From assembly GCF_001905345.1 (NCBI RefSeq), contig NZ_LFBV01000012.1, forward strand, positions 1 to 64,000: DNA of 64,000 bases, written 5' to 3'. A program made the translations under genes and the position numbers. Source of the stretch: Streptomyces uncialis. GTDB taxonomy: Bacteria > Actinomycetota > Actinomycetes > Streptomycetales > Streptomycetaceae. Shown here one piece after another: positions 16,093 through 24,539 of the stretch; position 1 is the stretch's first letter; each line of letters starts with the position of its first letter. The notes under the pieces are model-generated. The model saw nothing but the letters and a program-made list of their open reading frames with translations. It was not told where the DNA came from and searched no databases.

Positions 16093-16438
16093 CGTCGCTC
16101 GCTCCTTCGGGGTGACCCCCCGCGCGGCTGCGGAGGGTCGTTCGAGGCAGTTGGGGCTGAATCGAGAGTACGCCGCCCCTCCAAGATCCGGACACGCTCT
16201 TCCGGAATGTGAGACGGATATCTCGGAAATCGGGCGATTCCGGCGGGGTCGTGCCGGACGGTGGCACGGGCCTGGCCGGGGGCGGCCGAGGGGGCGGGAC
16301 GGGGGCGGCCTAGGCCGGGTTCGGGTCCGGGTCGGGTCCGGCTGATCCGGTTCGGCCGGGTCGGCGTCAAGCCGGGGTCGGTCGGGGCGGCGCCGGGCCG
16401 AGGTGGCGGCGTCGGGCCGGGGCCGGGGCCGGGGGCGG
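16093..16438. other. Intergenic region upstream of ilvD
   Basis: 346 bp between the TetR gene and ilvD, both on the minus strand. No gene seen. The half nearest ilvD is less GC-rich and includes a minus-strand TACTCT that could be a -10 element about 75 bp before the ilvD start; no matching -35 was found. The half nearest the TetR stop is a G-rich low-complexity stretch (GGGTCCGG-like repeats). Confidence 0.5.
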
Positions 16439-17068
16439 TCAGGGTTCCACGAGGTAGCGCTGGAGGGTGGGGGCGACCATGGCCACGATGTCCTCGGGGT
16501 CCGCGCTCGCCAGCGGCTCGACCTGGATCACGTACCGCAGGATCGAGATACCGATCATGTGCGACGCGGCGAGTTCGGCGCGGAACTTCGGGTCGGGTAC
16601 GTCCAGCTCACGGGCGATCCGCTCCAGGATCTGCCGCAGCACGAAACTCCGGAGCACCTTCGCCGCGGCCTCGTGGGTCAGCGCGGAACGGATCACCGCG
16701 AGCAGCGGGCCGCGGGTCGCCGGGTTCTCCCAGATACCGAGGAACTGCCGGGCCAGCCGCTCACCGATGTCGCTGACGTCACCGATGCCGCCACCGTCCC
16801 GGCCGAGGACCGACGCGACCAGCAGCGCCGGTTCCATCGAGACCTCGATGGCGGCGGCGAAGACCTCTTCCTTGGTCCCGAAGTAGTGGTGCACGAGTGC
16901 CGGGTCGACCCCGGCGGCCTTGGCGATCGCGCGTACGGAGGTCTTGTCGTAACCGCGCGCCGAGAACTCCTCACGTGCGGTGCGCAGGATGCGCTCACGG
17001 GTGCCCGGGCCGGGCGCGGTCCCGTCGTGGGAGGGACGGCCCCGGCGGCGGGGCGGGTCGGCGGTCAC
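16439..17068 (-). CDS. TetR-family transcriptional regulator
   Basis: 209 aa. N-terminal TetR helix-turn-helix at about residues 23-70 (RERILRTAREEFSARGYDKT, VRAIAKAAGVDPALVHHYFG), with a basic N-terminal tail. The remainder resembles the C-terminal ligand domain seen in streptomycete TetR proteins (TetR_C-like, about 200 aa total). The GTG start at 17068 overlaps the stop codon of the isomerase gene (GTGA), so translation is probably coupled and the two act together. Ligand and targets are unknown. Confidence 0.92.
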   Translation of the reverse strand: MTADPPRRRGRPSHDGTAPGPGTRERILRTAREEFSARGYDKTSVRAIAKAAGVDPALVHHYFGTKEEVFAAAIEVSMEPALLVASVLGRDGGGIGDVSDIGERLARQFLGIWENPATRGPLLAVIRSALTHEAAAKVLRSFVLRQILERIARELDVPDPKFRAELAASHMIGISILRYVIQVEPLASADPEDIVAMVAPTLQRYLVEP

Positions 17069-18054
17069 TGGCGGGGCGCCTCACGCGAGGGGTCCGGGTG
17101 GTGCGCGCGGCGGACGGGGTCCGGGCGGCGCGGCTGGCGCGGACGGTCCGGGCGGTCGGCGTCGCCGGAGGCCGTCCGGGCGGCGGAAGCACCAGGGGGC
17201 GTCCCGGCGGCGGAGGCACCGGAGATCGTCCCGGCACCGGGGGCGCGGGCGGCGGAGGCGAGGTGCAGCCGGGTGAAGGCCAGCGCCTCGGCGAGGTCGG
17301 CCTCGCGCTCGGCGTTGGACATCGCCCGGCGGGTGTTCACCTCGATCACGACATGGCCGTCGAAACCGCTGGTCGCGAGGCGTTCCAGCAGTTCGGCGCA
17401 GGGCTGGCCGCCGCGTCCGGGCACCAGGTGCTCGTCCTTGGCGGAACCGTTGCCGTCGGCGAGGTGGACATGGCTCAGCCGGTCCCCCATCCGGTCGACC
17501 ATGGCCAGGGTGTCGACCCGCGAGGTCGCCGTGTGGCTGAGGTCGACCGTGAAATGCCGGTAGTCCTCCTTGGTGACGTCCCAGTCGGGCGCGTAGGCGA
17601 GCATCTCGCGGTCGCGGTAGCGCCATGGGTACATGTTCTCGACGGCGAACCGTACGTCCGTCTCGTCCGCCATCCGCCAGACGCCCTGGACGAACTCACG
17701 CGCGTACTGGCGCTGCCAGCGGAACGGGGGGTGCACCACGACCGTCGAGGCGCCCAGCTTCTCGGCGGCGGCGCGGGCGCGCTGGAGCTTCGTCCACGGG
17801 TCGGTGGACCACACGCGCTGGGTGATCAGCAGACAGGGCGCGTGGATCGCGAGGACCGGCATCCCGTAGTGGTCCGAGAGCCGCCGCAGGGCCTCGACGT
17901 CCTGGCTCACCGGGTCGGTCCACACCATGACCTCGACGCCGTCGTACCCGAGGCGCGCGGCGATCTCGAAGGCCGTCGCCGTCGACTCCGGATAGACCGA
18001 GGCCGTCGACAGGGCGACCTTCGCATCCGGGACGCGCACCACTGGTTCTGCCAC
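17065..18054 (-). CDS. Sugar phosphate isomerase/epimerase (TIM barrel, AP-endonuclease-2 fold)
   Basis: 329 aa from GTG 18054 (GTG 18060 would add two residues). The xylose-isomerase-like TIM barrel shows metal/active-site strands: STVVVHPPFRWQR, VRFAVENMYPWRY, HVHLADGNGSAKDEH and HVVIEVNTRRA. It is well conserved in Streptomyces, but its substrate is not established to my knowledge. The last 50 residues are an Ala/Pro/Arg-rich tail of low complexity. It is translationally coupled to the downstream TetR gene and lies 65 bp after the Ppx/GppA gene in the same orientation. Confidence 0.85.
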   Translation of the reverse strand: MAEPVVRVPDAKVALSTASVYPESTATAFEIAARLGYDGVEVMVWTDPVSQDVEALRRLSDHYGMPVLAIHAPCLLITQRVWSTDPWTKLQRARAAAEKLGASTVVVHPPFRWQRQYAREFVQGVWRMADETDVRFAVENMYPWRYRDREMLAYAPDWDVTKEDYRHFTVDLSHTATSRVDTLAMVDRMGDRLSHVHLADGNGSAKDEHLVPGRGGQPCAELLERLATSGFDGHVVIEVNTRRAMSNAEREADLAEALAFTRLHLASAARAPGAGTISGASAAGTPPGASAARTASGDADRPDRPRQPRRPDPVRRAHHPDPSREAPRQ

Positions 18055-18119
18055 GAGCACAGCGTACGGGGCCCCGCGCGGCCCTGGCGGAGGCCGGGAC
18101 CCGCCCCGCCGACCGGCGG

Positions 18120-19076
18120 TCATGGGGTGGGGTGGCTCTGGGGGTGGGAGACCGGGAGATGGTCGAGGTGGCGCAGGATGACGCCCTCACGCAGCGCCCA
18201 GGGACAGATCTCGACCGAGTCGAGCCCGTAGAGGTCCAGCGCCGCCTCGGCGACCAGCGCCCCGGCCAGCAGCTGGTTGGCGCGGTCCGCCGACACCCCG
18301 GGCAGCCCCGCCCGCTCCGCGGTGGTCATCGCGGCGAGCTTCGGCACCCACGCCTCCAGCGACTCCCGCTTCAGCTCCCGCTGCACATACAGCCCGTCCC
18401 CGCTGCGGGCCGCGCCCGTCAGCCGCGCGAGCTGCTTGAACGTCTTCGAGGTGGCGACCGCGCGATCGGCGCCCCCGAGGCGGCTGAACTCCCCGACGGT
18501 CCGGGCGATCTGCGCGCGGACGTGCCGTCGCAGCGCCCGCACGTCCGACGCGTCCACGGGGTCGCCGGGCAGCCAGCCCGCCGTGAGACGGCCCGCCCCG
18601 AGCGGCAGCGACGCCGCGGCGTCCGGGTCCTCGTCGATCCCGTAGGCGATCTCCAGCGAACCGCCCCCGATGTCGAGGACGAGGAGCTTGCCGGCCGACC
18701 AGCCGAACCAGCGCCGGGCGGCCAGGAACGTGTGCCGGGCCTCCTCCTCGCCGGTCAGCACCCGCAGCTCGACGCCGGTCTCGGTACGGACCCGGGCCAG
18801 TACCTCGTCGGCGTTGGTGGCCTCCCGCACGGCCGAGGTCGCGAACGGCAGCAGCTCCTCGACGCCCTTGTCCTCGGCGGCCTGGACGGCGTCCCGGATC
18901 GTGGCGACCAGCAGTTCGACCCCGTCCGCGCCGATGGCTCCCCGCGCGTCCAGCAGTTGCGCGAGGCGCAGCTCCGCCTTGTGCGAATGCGCGGGGAGCG
19001 GGCGCGCGCCCGGGTGCGCGTCCATCACCAGCAGATGAACCGTGTTCGAACCCACATCAAGGACACCGAGTCTCAT
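18120..19076 (-). CDS. Ppx/GppA-family phosphatase
   Basis: 318 aa, the short actinobacterial form. ASKHA-fold phosphate-binding motifs are visible: DVGSNTVHLLV near the N-terminus, ATSAVREATN, TGEEEARHTF and VLDIGGGSLEIAYG. Family members cleave exopolyphosphate or (p)ppGpp phosphates; which one applies cannot be decided here. ATG 19076 has no Shine-Dalgarno, but TAGCGT lies 8 nt upstream on the minus strand, consistent with a leaderless transcript. It is divergent from the Cys-rich protein gene at 19149, whose start has the same arrangement. Confidence 0.92.
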   Translation of the reverse strand: MRLGVLDVGSNTVHLLVMDAHPGARPLPAHSHKAELRLAQLLDARGAIGADGVELLVATIRDAVQAAEDKGVEELLPFATSAVREATNADEVLARVRTETGVELRVLTGEEEARHTFLAARRWFGWSAGKLLVLDIGGGSLEIAYGIDEDPDAAASLPLGAGRLTAGWLPGDPVDASDVRALRRHVRAQIARTVGEFSRLGGADRAVATSKTFKQLARLTGAARSGDGLYVQRELKRESLEAWVPKLAAMTTAERAGLPGVSADRANQLLAGALVAEAALDLYGLDSVEICPWALREGVILRHLDHLPVSHPQSHPTP

Positions 19077-19148
19077 GAGCGTCAACGCTACTGCGCGTCC
19101 GGCGCCCGGCCTGCCCCATGTGGTGCTCCGCACGCATACCCTTGATGT

Positions 19149-20219
19149 GTGCCAAAGACGAAAAAGGCGAAGCGCGAGGAATCCGCCGGTTCGGCCCCCC
19201 AGGACCGGGCCGCCGGCGGAGCGGTGACCGCTGGGCGGGCGGCGGCGGGCGCCGAGCGGACCGGCAAGAGCGGCAAGGGCGGCAAGGGCGGCAAGGCGGG
19301 GAAGACCGGCCGTGGCGCCGGGGACGACAAGAACGGCAAGAGCGGTACGAACGGCGGGAGCGGCGGAAGCGGCGGAAGCGGTAAGCGCACGACGCTGATC
19401 GGCGCGGGTACCGGCCCGGCCGGTAGCGGCGCTGGTCCGGCCGCCGGCCCGGCCGACGAGAAGGGGCTGGACTTCGCCCGTGCCTGGGTCGAGTTCCCGG
19501 ACCCCGCCGACGACGAACAGCTCTTCCGCTGCGACCTGACCTGGCTGACCTCCCGCTGGAACTGCATCTTCGGCAGCGGCTGCCAGGGCATCCAGACCGG
19601 CCGCGCCGCCGACGGCTGCTGCACCCTGGGCGCCCACTTCTCCGACGAGGACGACGAGGCGCGGGTCGCCGGTCATGTGGCGAGGCTCACGCCCGACATC
19701 TGGCAGCACCACGATGTCGGCACCCGTCCGGTCGCCAAGGACGGCGGCTGGATCCAGGAGGACGAGGACGGCGACCGCCAGACCCGCCGCTGGGAGGGGT
19801 CCTGCATCTTCCAGAACCGCACCGGCTTCGCGGGGGGCGCGGGCTGCTCGCTGCACATCCTCGCCCTCAAGGAGGGGCGCGAGCCCCTGGAGACCAAGCC
19901 GGACGTCTGCTGGCAGCTGCCGGTACGCCGTACGTACGACTGGATCGACCGCCCCGACGACAGCCGGGTCCTCCAGGTGTCGATCGGTGAGTACGACCGC
20001 CGCGGCTGGGGGCCGGGCGGCCACGATCTGCACTGGTGGTGCACCTCGGCGACCTCCGCGCATGGTGCGGGTGACCCCGTCTATGTCTCGTACCGCGCGG
20101 AGCTCACCGAGATGATGGGCAAGGACGGCTACGACCGTCTCGTCGAGCTGTGCGAGCGGCGTCTCGCGTCCCAGCTCCCCCTCGTCGCTCCGCACCCGGC
20201 GGACCCGCCCCACGCGTGA
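19149..20219 (+). CDS. Cys-rich putative metal-binding protein with Lys/Gly-rich N-terminus
   Basis: 356 aa from GTG 19149 (no Shine-Dalgarno; TACCCT sits 7 nt before it). Residues 1-100 are low complexity (GKSGKGGKGGKAGK), basic and probably disordered. A conserved domain follows with clustered Cys: FRCDLTWL, WNCIFGSGCQGI, DGCCTLGAHF, GSCIFQNR, GCSLHILAL. The spacing resembles YkgJ/DUF3109-type zinc- or iron-chelating domains, but the match is by eye. No signal peptide or TM. Function unknown. It is divergent from ppx, with a 72-bp gap. Confidence 0.8.
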   Translation: MPKTKKAKREESAGSAPQDRAAGGAVTAGRAAAGAERTGKSGKGGKGGKAGKTGRGAGDDKNGKSGTNGGSGGSGGSGKRTTLIGAGTGPAGSGAGPAAGPADEKGLDFARAWVEFPDPADDEQLFRCDLTWLTSRWNCIFGSGCQGIQTGRAADGCCTLGAHFSDEDDEARVAGHVARLTPDIWQHHDVGTRPVAKDGGWIQEDEDGDRQTRRWEGSCIFQNRTGFAGGAGCSLHILALKEGREPLETKPDVCWQLPVRRTYDWIDRPDDSRVLQVSIGEYDRRGWGPGGHDLHWWCTSATSAHGAGDPVYVSYRAELTEMMGKDGYDRLVELCERRLASQLPLVAPHPADPPHA

Positions 20220-20948
20220 CGCCTGTCGCCTTCGCTTGGGCTTCGTAGGTCTGTCCGGCGGGTCGCCTTCGCTTGCGCTTCCCAGGTCCGTCCGGCGGGA
20301 CGCACTTCGTTCCTGTGCCGTCGCTCGGTGGGTTCGCGCAGTTCCCCGCGCCCCTTTGGGGCGCATCCGGCCGGTTCTTCGGGTCGGGGCCGGTCGGGAT
20401 TCTCCGTCCTCGATCCGACACGCTCGGTACGACGTCCAGCGGAGCTACTGAAGAGCATCGGAGTCTGCGAGCAGAGATTCCCGCCCACCCCCTCCCGCAG
20501 CCATGCGACTGCACAAGGAGGAGGGTGAAAAGCAGCCCCAGGTGGGCGCCCCCAGAGGGGCGCGGGGAACTGCGCAAAAACGAGGGCGACCCGCACCCGA
20601 AAAGCGACCGCAAGAGGGCAGCACCTCAGGGGCGCGAGGAACTGCGCACCCACGGACGTACCCGCACGGGAACGAAGCACGCCCAGCACAGGAAACCCAG
20701 GGGCGCGGGGAACTGCGCGAAGACGAGGGCGACCCGCACCCGAAGAGCGACCGCAAGAGGGCAGCATCCAGGGGCGCGGGGAACTGCGCACCCCACGAAC
20801 GACGGTACGGGGACGAGTGCGCCCACCCGGACAGACCTCGGGGGCGCGAGCGAAGGCGACCCGCGGGGAACTGCGCGCCCCCGGACGTACCCGCACAGGG
20901 ACAGGTACGTCCAGGTGGGGACCCCCGGACGCGCGAGCGAAGGCGGGC
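20220..20948. repeat. Dispersed repeat cluster (GGGGCGCGGGGAACTGCGC family)
   Basis: 729 bp without a gene. A 20-bp unit, AGGGGCGCGGGGAACTGCGC, occurs at 20556-20575, 20628-20647 (one change), 20699-20718, 20770-20789 and partly at 20862-20876, and inverted at 20336-20355. Unit spacing is close to 71 bp for the central four, so a longer 71-72 bp segment is tandemly repeated. The inverted copy is part of an 80-bp block that recurs almost identically at 63183-63260. This family is scattered between genes in many Streptomyces genomes; its role is unknown. Confidence 0.9.
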
Positions 20949-20950
20949 CG

Positions 20951-22825
20951 TCAGCCGGTGGCCGGTGAATCGCCCGGCGGGGGGCTGGCCGGGGGCGGGG
21001 TGCCCGGGTCGGTCGGGCCGGGGTCCGGTGGGCCGGACGGGGAACCGGGGCCGGGCTCCGACGGGGCGCCCGGGGTGGACGACGGCCCCGGGCCGGGGTC
21101 GCCGGGTCCCGGGCCCGGTGGGGTGCCCGGAGAGGTGGGCGTCGGGGCGGGACCGGGCGGGGTGCCGGGACCGCCTGGGGTGCCGCCGCCCGGGGGGCCG
21201 GGGTCCGCGGGCCGTACGGGAGTCGTGGGACGGGTACGAGGCGGCTCGGGCGCGCTGTCCCCGTAGCCCTGGACGAGGACCACCGCGCCGGACGGGCCGA
21301 TGGAGATACGCGCCTGCCAGGGTCCGCTCGGCTCGGTGCGGGTATCGACGCGGACCTGAAGGGTGAACGTGTCGCCCGGGGCCAGGGTTCCGGACGTACG
21401 GCTGAGGTGGAGCCAGGGGGCGTGCGGGGTCGCGGTCCAGTGCACCGGTGCGCCCCGGGCGGCGGTGAGGGCGATGAATGTGGCGCCGTCGCGGGGGAAG
21501 ACGGCGACACCGAGCCGGCCGCCGCCGTCGGCCGCCCCGCCGGGGCTGATGACCTCGGCGGACATCCGGCCCTTCCCGCCGCCGGGGCCGTGCCGCGGAT
21601 CGTCGTCGCTACGGGCGTTCCCGGCGTTCCCCGTGTTCGGGTAGGTGTCGGGCGCGCGCTCGTCCCCCGACCCGGCGTTGTCCCCGGCCTCGCTGGCCGT
21701 GACGGGACGGGCGTCGCCCCCGAACACCGGGGCGCCCCGGTAGGCGGCCCACAGGGCGATGACGGGCGCGGCGACGACCGTCGCGACCACCGTGGTGGTG
21801 ACGGCCCGCGTACGCAGACGGTCCCGGCGGGCCGCGCGGTCCTTGGGGTCCAGCGGGAAGCCCCGGCGGTCGAACCGGGGCGCGGTGGTGCCCCGCGCGC
21901 GGGGCGCGTGGGCCATGGCCGTACGGACGGCGGCGCGCGGCGCCACGATCAGCGGAAGCTGCGAGGGGCTGATGGAGGTGCCGGGCCAGGCACCGGGCCC
22001 GGCCCGTTCGGCGGTGCGGCGGCAGCGCGGACAGTCGTCGACGTGCCGGACGAGTTCGCCCCGCAGCGTCGTGCCGAGCAGCACCTCGTCGCCGGTCATC
22101 AGCCGGGCGACACCGGTACAGGTGCCGCTCTCCACGACCGCGAGCGCGGTGCGGGTGCGTTCGACCTCGCAGGCGGCGGACGCCAGCAGGTCACGGGCCC
22201 GGGCGAGGGACAGACCGAGGACCGCGCCGACCTCGTGGACGGCGAGCCGGTGGCGCACGGCCAGTTCCAGGGCCTCGCGCTGCTCGGGGGAGGTCCCGGC
22301 GGCCTCGGGCCAGGCGAGCTGCGCGAGTTCCCGGCGGCGGACCCCCGCGGCCCTGTCGTCCTCCGCCCCCCGGTCGCCCTCGCCGCGTTCCTCCGTTCCC
22401 GGGACCCCCTCGCCGCGCGCGTCAGGACCGGGCGGCGCGCCCGGGGCGGAGGGGGTCCGGGAACGGCCCCGCGCATGGCTGCTTTGACGTTTCTTCTTGC
22501 TCTCCGCGAGACGCCGCAGACAGGCCCAGCGCGCGAGCGCGTAGAGCCACGGCCTGTGGTCGCTCTCGGCGGCGGGGGCGCGGTTCGCGCGCCGCCGCGC
22601 GAGGGCGAGCACATCACCGAGGGCGGCGGTGGCGGCGTCGTGGTCGCACAGCACCGACAGGCAGTAGGTGAACAAGCCGTCGAGGTGTGGCTCGTAGCGG
22701 GCGGGCGGGTGCGGGGCGGGCGGGTGCTGGACCACGGTGGGGTGGGTGGTCCGCTGGGGTTCCGCGCGGTGTGCCCGGTGTGCTCCGGTCGCGCGGCTGC
22801 TGCGTTGCGTCCTGCTGCTCGTCAT
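20951..22825 (-). CDS. Sigma-factor-like / zinc-finger anti-sigma-like / BACON-domain membrane fusion
   Basis: 624 aa. Domains in order: sigma region 2-like helices (about 43-110, HLDGLFTYCLSVLCD, WLYALARWACLRRL); an acidic linker; sigma region 4-like helix-turn-helix (about 180-230, VHEVGAVLGLSLARARDLL); a HisX3CysX2Cys finger (RHVDDCPRCR, about 260-268) as in zinc anti-sigma factors; a TM helix (about 341-362); an exterior BACON/Ig-like domain (about 445-520, WLHLSRTSGTLAPGDT); and a Pro/Gly-rich tail. Probably a membrane-tethered regulator that reads an outside signal; whether the sigma-like part binds RNA polymerase is unknown. ATG 22825 lacks a Shine-Dalgarno but has TACGGT 7 nt upstream. 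It is divergent from radA. Confidence 0.8.
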   Translation of the reverse strand: MTSSRTQRSSRATGAHRAHRAEPQRTTHPTVVQHPPAPHPPARYEPHLDGLFTYCLSVLCDHDAATAALGDVLALARRRANRAPAAESDHRPWLYALARWACLRRLAESKKKRQSSHARGRSRTPSAPGAPPGPDARGEGVPGTEERGEGDRGAEDDRAAGVRRRELAQLAWPEAAGTSPEQREALELAVRHRLAVHEVGAVLGLSLARARDLLASAACEVERTRTALAVVESGTCTGVARLMTGDEVLLGTTLRGELVRHVDDCPRCRRTAERAGPGAWPGTSISPSQLPLIVAPRAAVRTAMAHAPRARGTTAPRFDRRGFPLDPKDRAARRDRLRTRAVTTTVVATVVAAPVIALWAAYRGAPVFGGDARPVTASEAGDNAGSGDERAPDTYPNTGNAGNARSDDDPRHGPGGGKGRMSAEVISPGGAADGGGRLGVAVFPRDGATFIALTAARGAPVHWTATPHAPWLHLSRTSGTLAPGDTFTLQVRVDTRTEPSGPWQARISIGPSGAVVLVQGYGDSAPEPPRTRPTTPVRPADPGPPGGGTPGGPGTPPGPAPTPTSPGTPPGPGPGDPGPGPSSTPGAPSEPGPGSPSGPPDPGPTDPGTPPPASPPPGDSPATG

Positions 22826-22993
22826 CCTCGCGACCGTAGGCGCCCGGGAATCCCCGTTCCGTCACCTTGAGGGCTTTTAACCCCTTCGGGTGAGCAGATC
22901 CCTCGAATTGGGGACAGGAACCCGTACGCGCGTTGCCCCGAGCGCGGCCCGCCGGTGCTCCCGGGACGGGTTCGCCGCCGGCCCCGGCACGGG

Positions 22994-23002
22994 TTGTCCA
23001 CA
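22994..23002 (+). promoter_or_regulatory. DnaA box upstream of radA
   Basis: TTGTCCACA is an exact match to the preferred Streptomyces DnaA box. It lies 54 bp before the radA start in the promoter region. A single box is not an origin, but it could link radA transcription to DnaA. Confidence 0.55.
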
Positions 23003-23055
23003 GGCGGGAGGCGGGGCGGCACGCGATGTCAGCGGTTGCGGTTACGGTTCGGTGC

Positions 23056-24465
23056 ATGGCTGCCCGTACGAAAACCGCGAAGGACCGTCCGTCCTACCGC
23101 TGCACCGAGTGCGGCTGGCAGACGGTCAAGTGGCTCGGCCGCTGCGGCGAGTGCCAGGCGTGGGGCACGGTCGAGGAGTACGGCGCGCCCGCCGTGCGGA
23201 CGACGGCCCCGGGCCGGGTCACCACGTCGGCGGTGCCCATCGGCCAGGTGGACGTCCGTACGGCCACCGCCCGGAGCACCGGTGTGCCCGAGCTGGACCG
23301 GGTGCTGGGCGGCGGGCTGGTCCCGGGCGCGGTGGTCCTGCTCGCCGGTGAGCCCGGGGTGGGCAAGTCGACGCTGCTGCTGGACGTGGCGGCGAAGTCC
23401 GCGAGCGACGAGCACCGCACCCTGTACGTGACCGGTGAGGAGTCCGCGAGCCAGGTGCGGCTGCGGGCCGACCGGATCAAGGCGATCGACGACCATCTGT
23501 ATCTCGCGGCGGAGACCGATCTCTCGGCCGTCCTCGGTCATCTGGACGCGGTGAAGCCGTCCCTGCTGATCCTGGACTCGGTGCAGACGGTGGCGTCGCC
23601 CGAGGTCGACGGCGCGCCCGGCGGTATGGCGCAGGTCAGGGAGGTCGCGGGCGCGCTGATCCGGGCGTCCAAGGAACGCGGGATGTCGACCCTGCTGGTC
23701 GGCCATGTCACCAAGGACGGCGCCATCGCGGGCCCCCGCCTGCTGGAGCACCTGGTGGACGTGGTGCTGAGCTTCGAGGGCGACCGGCACGCCCGGCTGC
23801 GTCTGGTGCGCGGCGTCAAGAACCGCTACGGCACCACCGACGAGGTGGGCTGCTTCGAGCTGCACGACGAGGGCATCACCGGGCTGACCGACCCGTCGGG
23901 CCTGTTCCTCACCCGGCGGGCCGAGCCGGTGCCCGGCACCTGTCTGACGGTCACTCTGGAGGGCCGCCGGCCGCTGGTCGTGGAGGTGCAGGCGCTGACC
24001 GTGGACTCGCAGATCCCGTCCCCGCGCCGGACGACCTCGGGGCTGGAGACCTCCCGGGTGTCGATGATGCTCGCGGTGCTGGAGCAGCGGGGCCGGATCA
24101 CCGCGCTGGGCAAGCGGGACATCTACTCGGCGACGGTCGGCGGGGTGCGGCTCTCGGAGCCCGCCGCCGACCTCGCGGTCGCGCTCGCCCTGGCGAGCGC
24201 GGCCAGTGACACCCCGCTGCCCAAGAATCTCGTGGCGATCGGTGAGGTGGGGCTCGCGGGCGAGGTCAGAAGGGTCACCGGGGTGCAGCGCAGACTGTCC
24301 GAGGCGCACCGGCTGGGCTTCACCCACGCGCTGGTTCCGGCCGACCCGGGGAAGGTCCCGGCGGGAATGCGGGTCACGGAAGTCGCGGACATGGGAGATG
24401 CTCTGCGGGTGCTGCCGAGGAGCCGTCGTACGGAGGCCCCACGGGAGCGGGAGGAGCGCCGGTAG
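23056..24465 (+). CDS. radA: DNA repair protein RadA (RecA-like helicase, Lon-like domain)
   Basis: 469 aa, the usual length. It promotes branch migration and processing of recombination intermediates. The N-terminal zinc ribbon has C-x2-C and C-x2-C pairs (YRCTECGWQ, GRCGECQAW). The RecA-like core has Walker A GEPGVGKST and the RadA-specific KNRYG motif, and the C-terminal domain is Lon-protease-like. ATG 23056 has no Shine-Dalgarno; TACGGT is 7 nt upstream (leaderless candidate). A DnaA box lies in the promoter region. disA follows after 74 bp; this radA-disA pairing is conserved, and RadA is known to interact functionally with DisA in Bacillus. Confidence 0.96.
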   Translation: MAARTKTAKDRPSYRCTECGWQTVKWLGRCGECQAWGTVEEYGAPAVRTTAPGRVTTSAVPIGQVDVRTATARSTGVPELDRVLGGGLVPGAVVLLAGEPGVGKSTLLLDVAAKSASDEHRTLYVTGEESASQVRLRADRIKAIDDHLYLAAETDLSAVLGHLDAVKPSLLILDSVQTVASPEVDGAPGGMAQVREVAGALIRASKERGMSTLLVGHVTKDGAIAGPRLLEHLVDVVLSFEGDRHARLRLVRGVKNRYGTTDEVGCFELHDEGITGLTDPSGLFLTRRAEPVPGTCLTVTLEGRRPLVVEVQALTVDSQIPSPRRTTSGLETSRVSMMLAVLEQRGRITALGKRDIYSATVGGVRLSEPAADLAVALALASAASDTPLPKNLVAIGEVGLAGEVRRVTGVQRRLSEAHRLGFTHALVPADPGKVPAGMRVTEVADMGDALRVLPRSRRTEAPREREERR

Positions 24466-24539
24466 ACTTTGCCCCGGTCTCGCCCGTCCGTACGAAACGA
24501 GCACCGGGCACCCCCCAGAACCGCGACCGGAGGAGAGCA

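Noticed and set aside
20224..20900. Possible CRISPR array or small ORFs in the 71-bp spaced repeats
   Set aside because: Units are similar over their whole length rather than identical repeats with unique spacers, and no cas genes are nearby. The sequence belongs to a dispersed intergenic repeat family.
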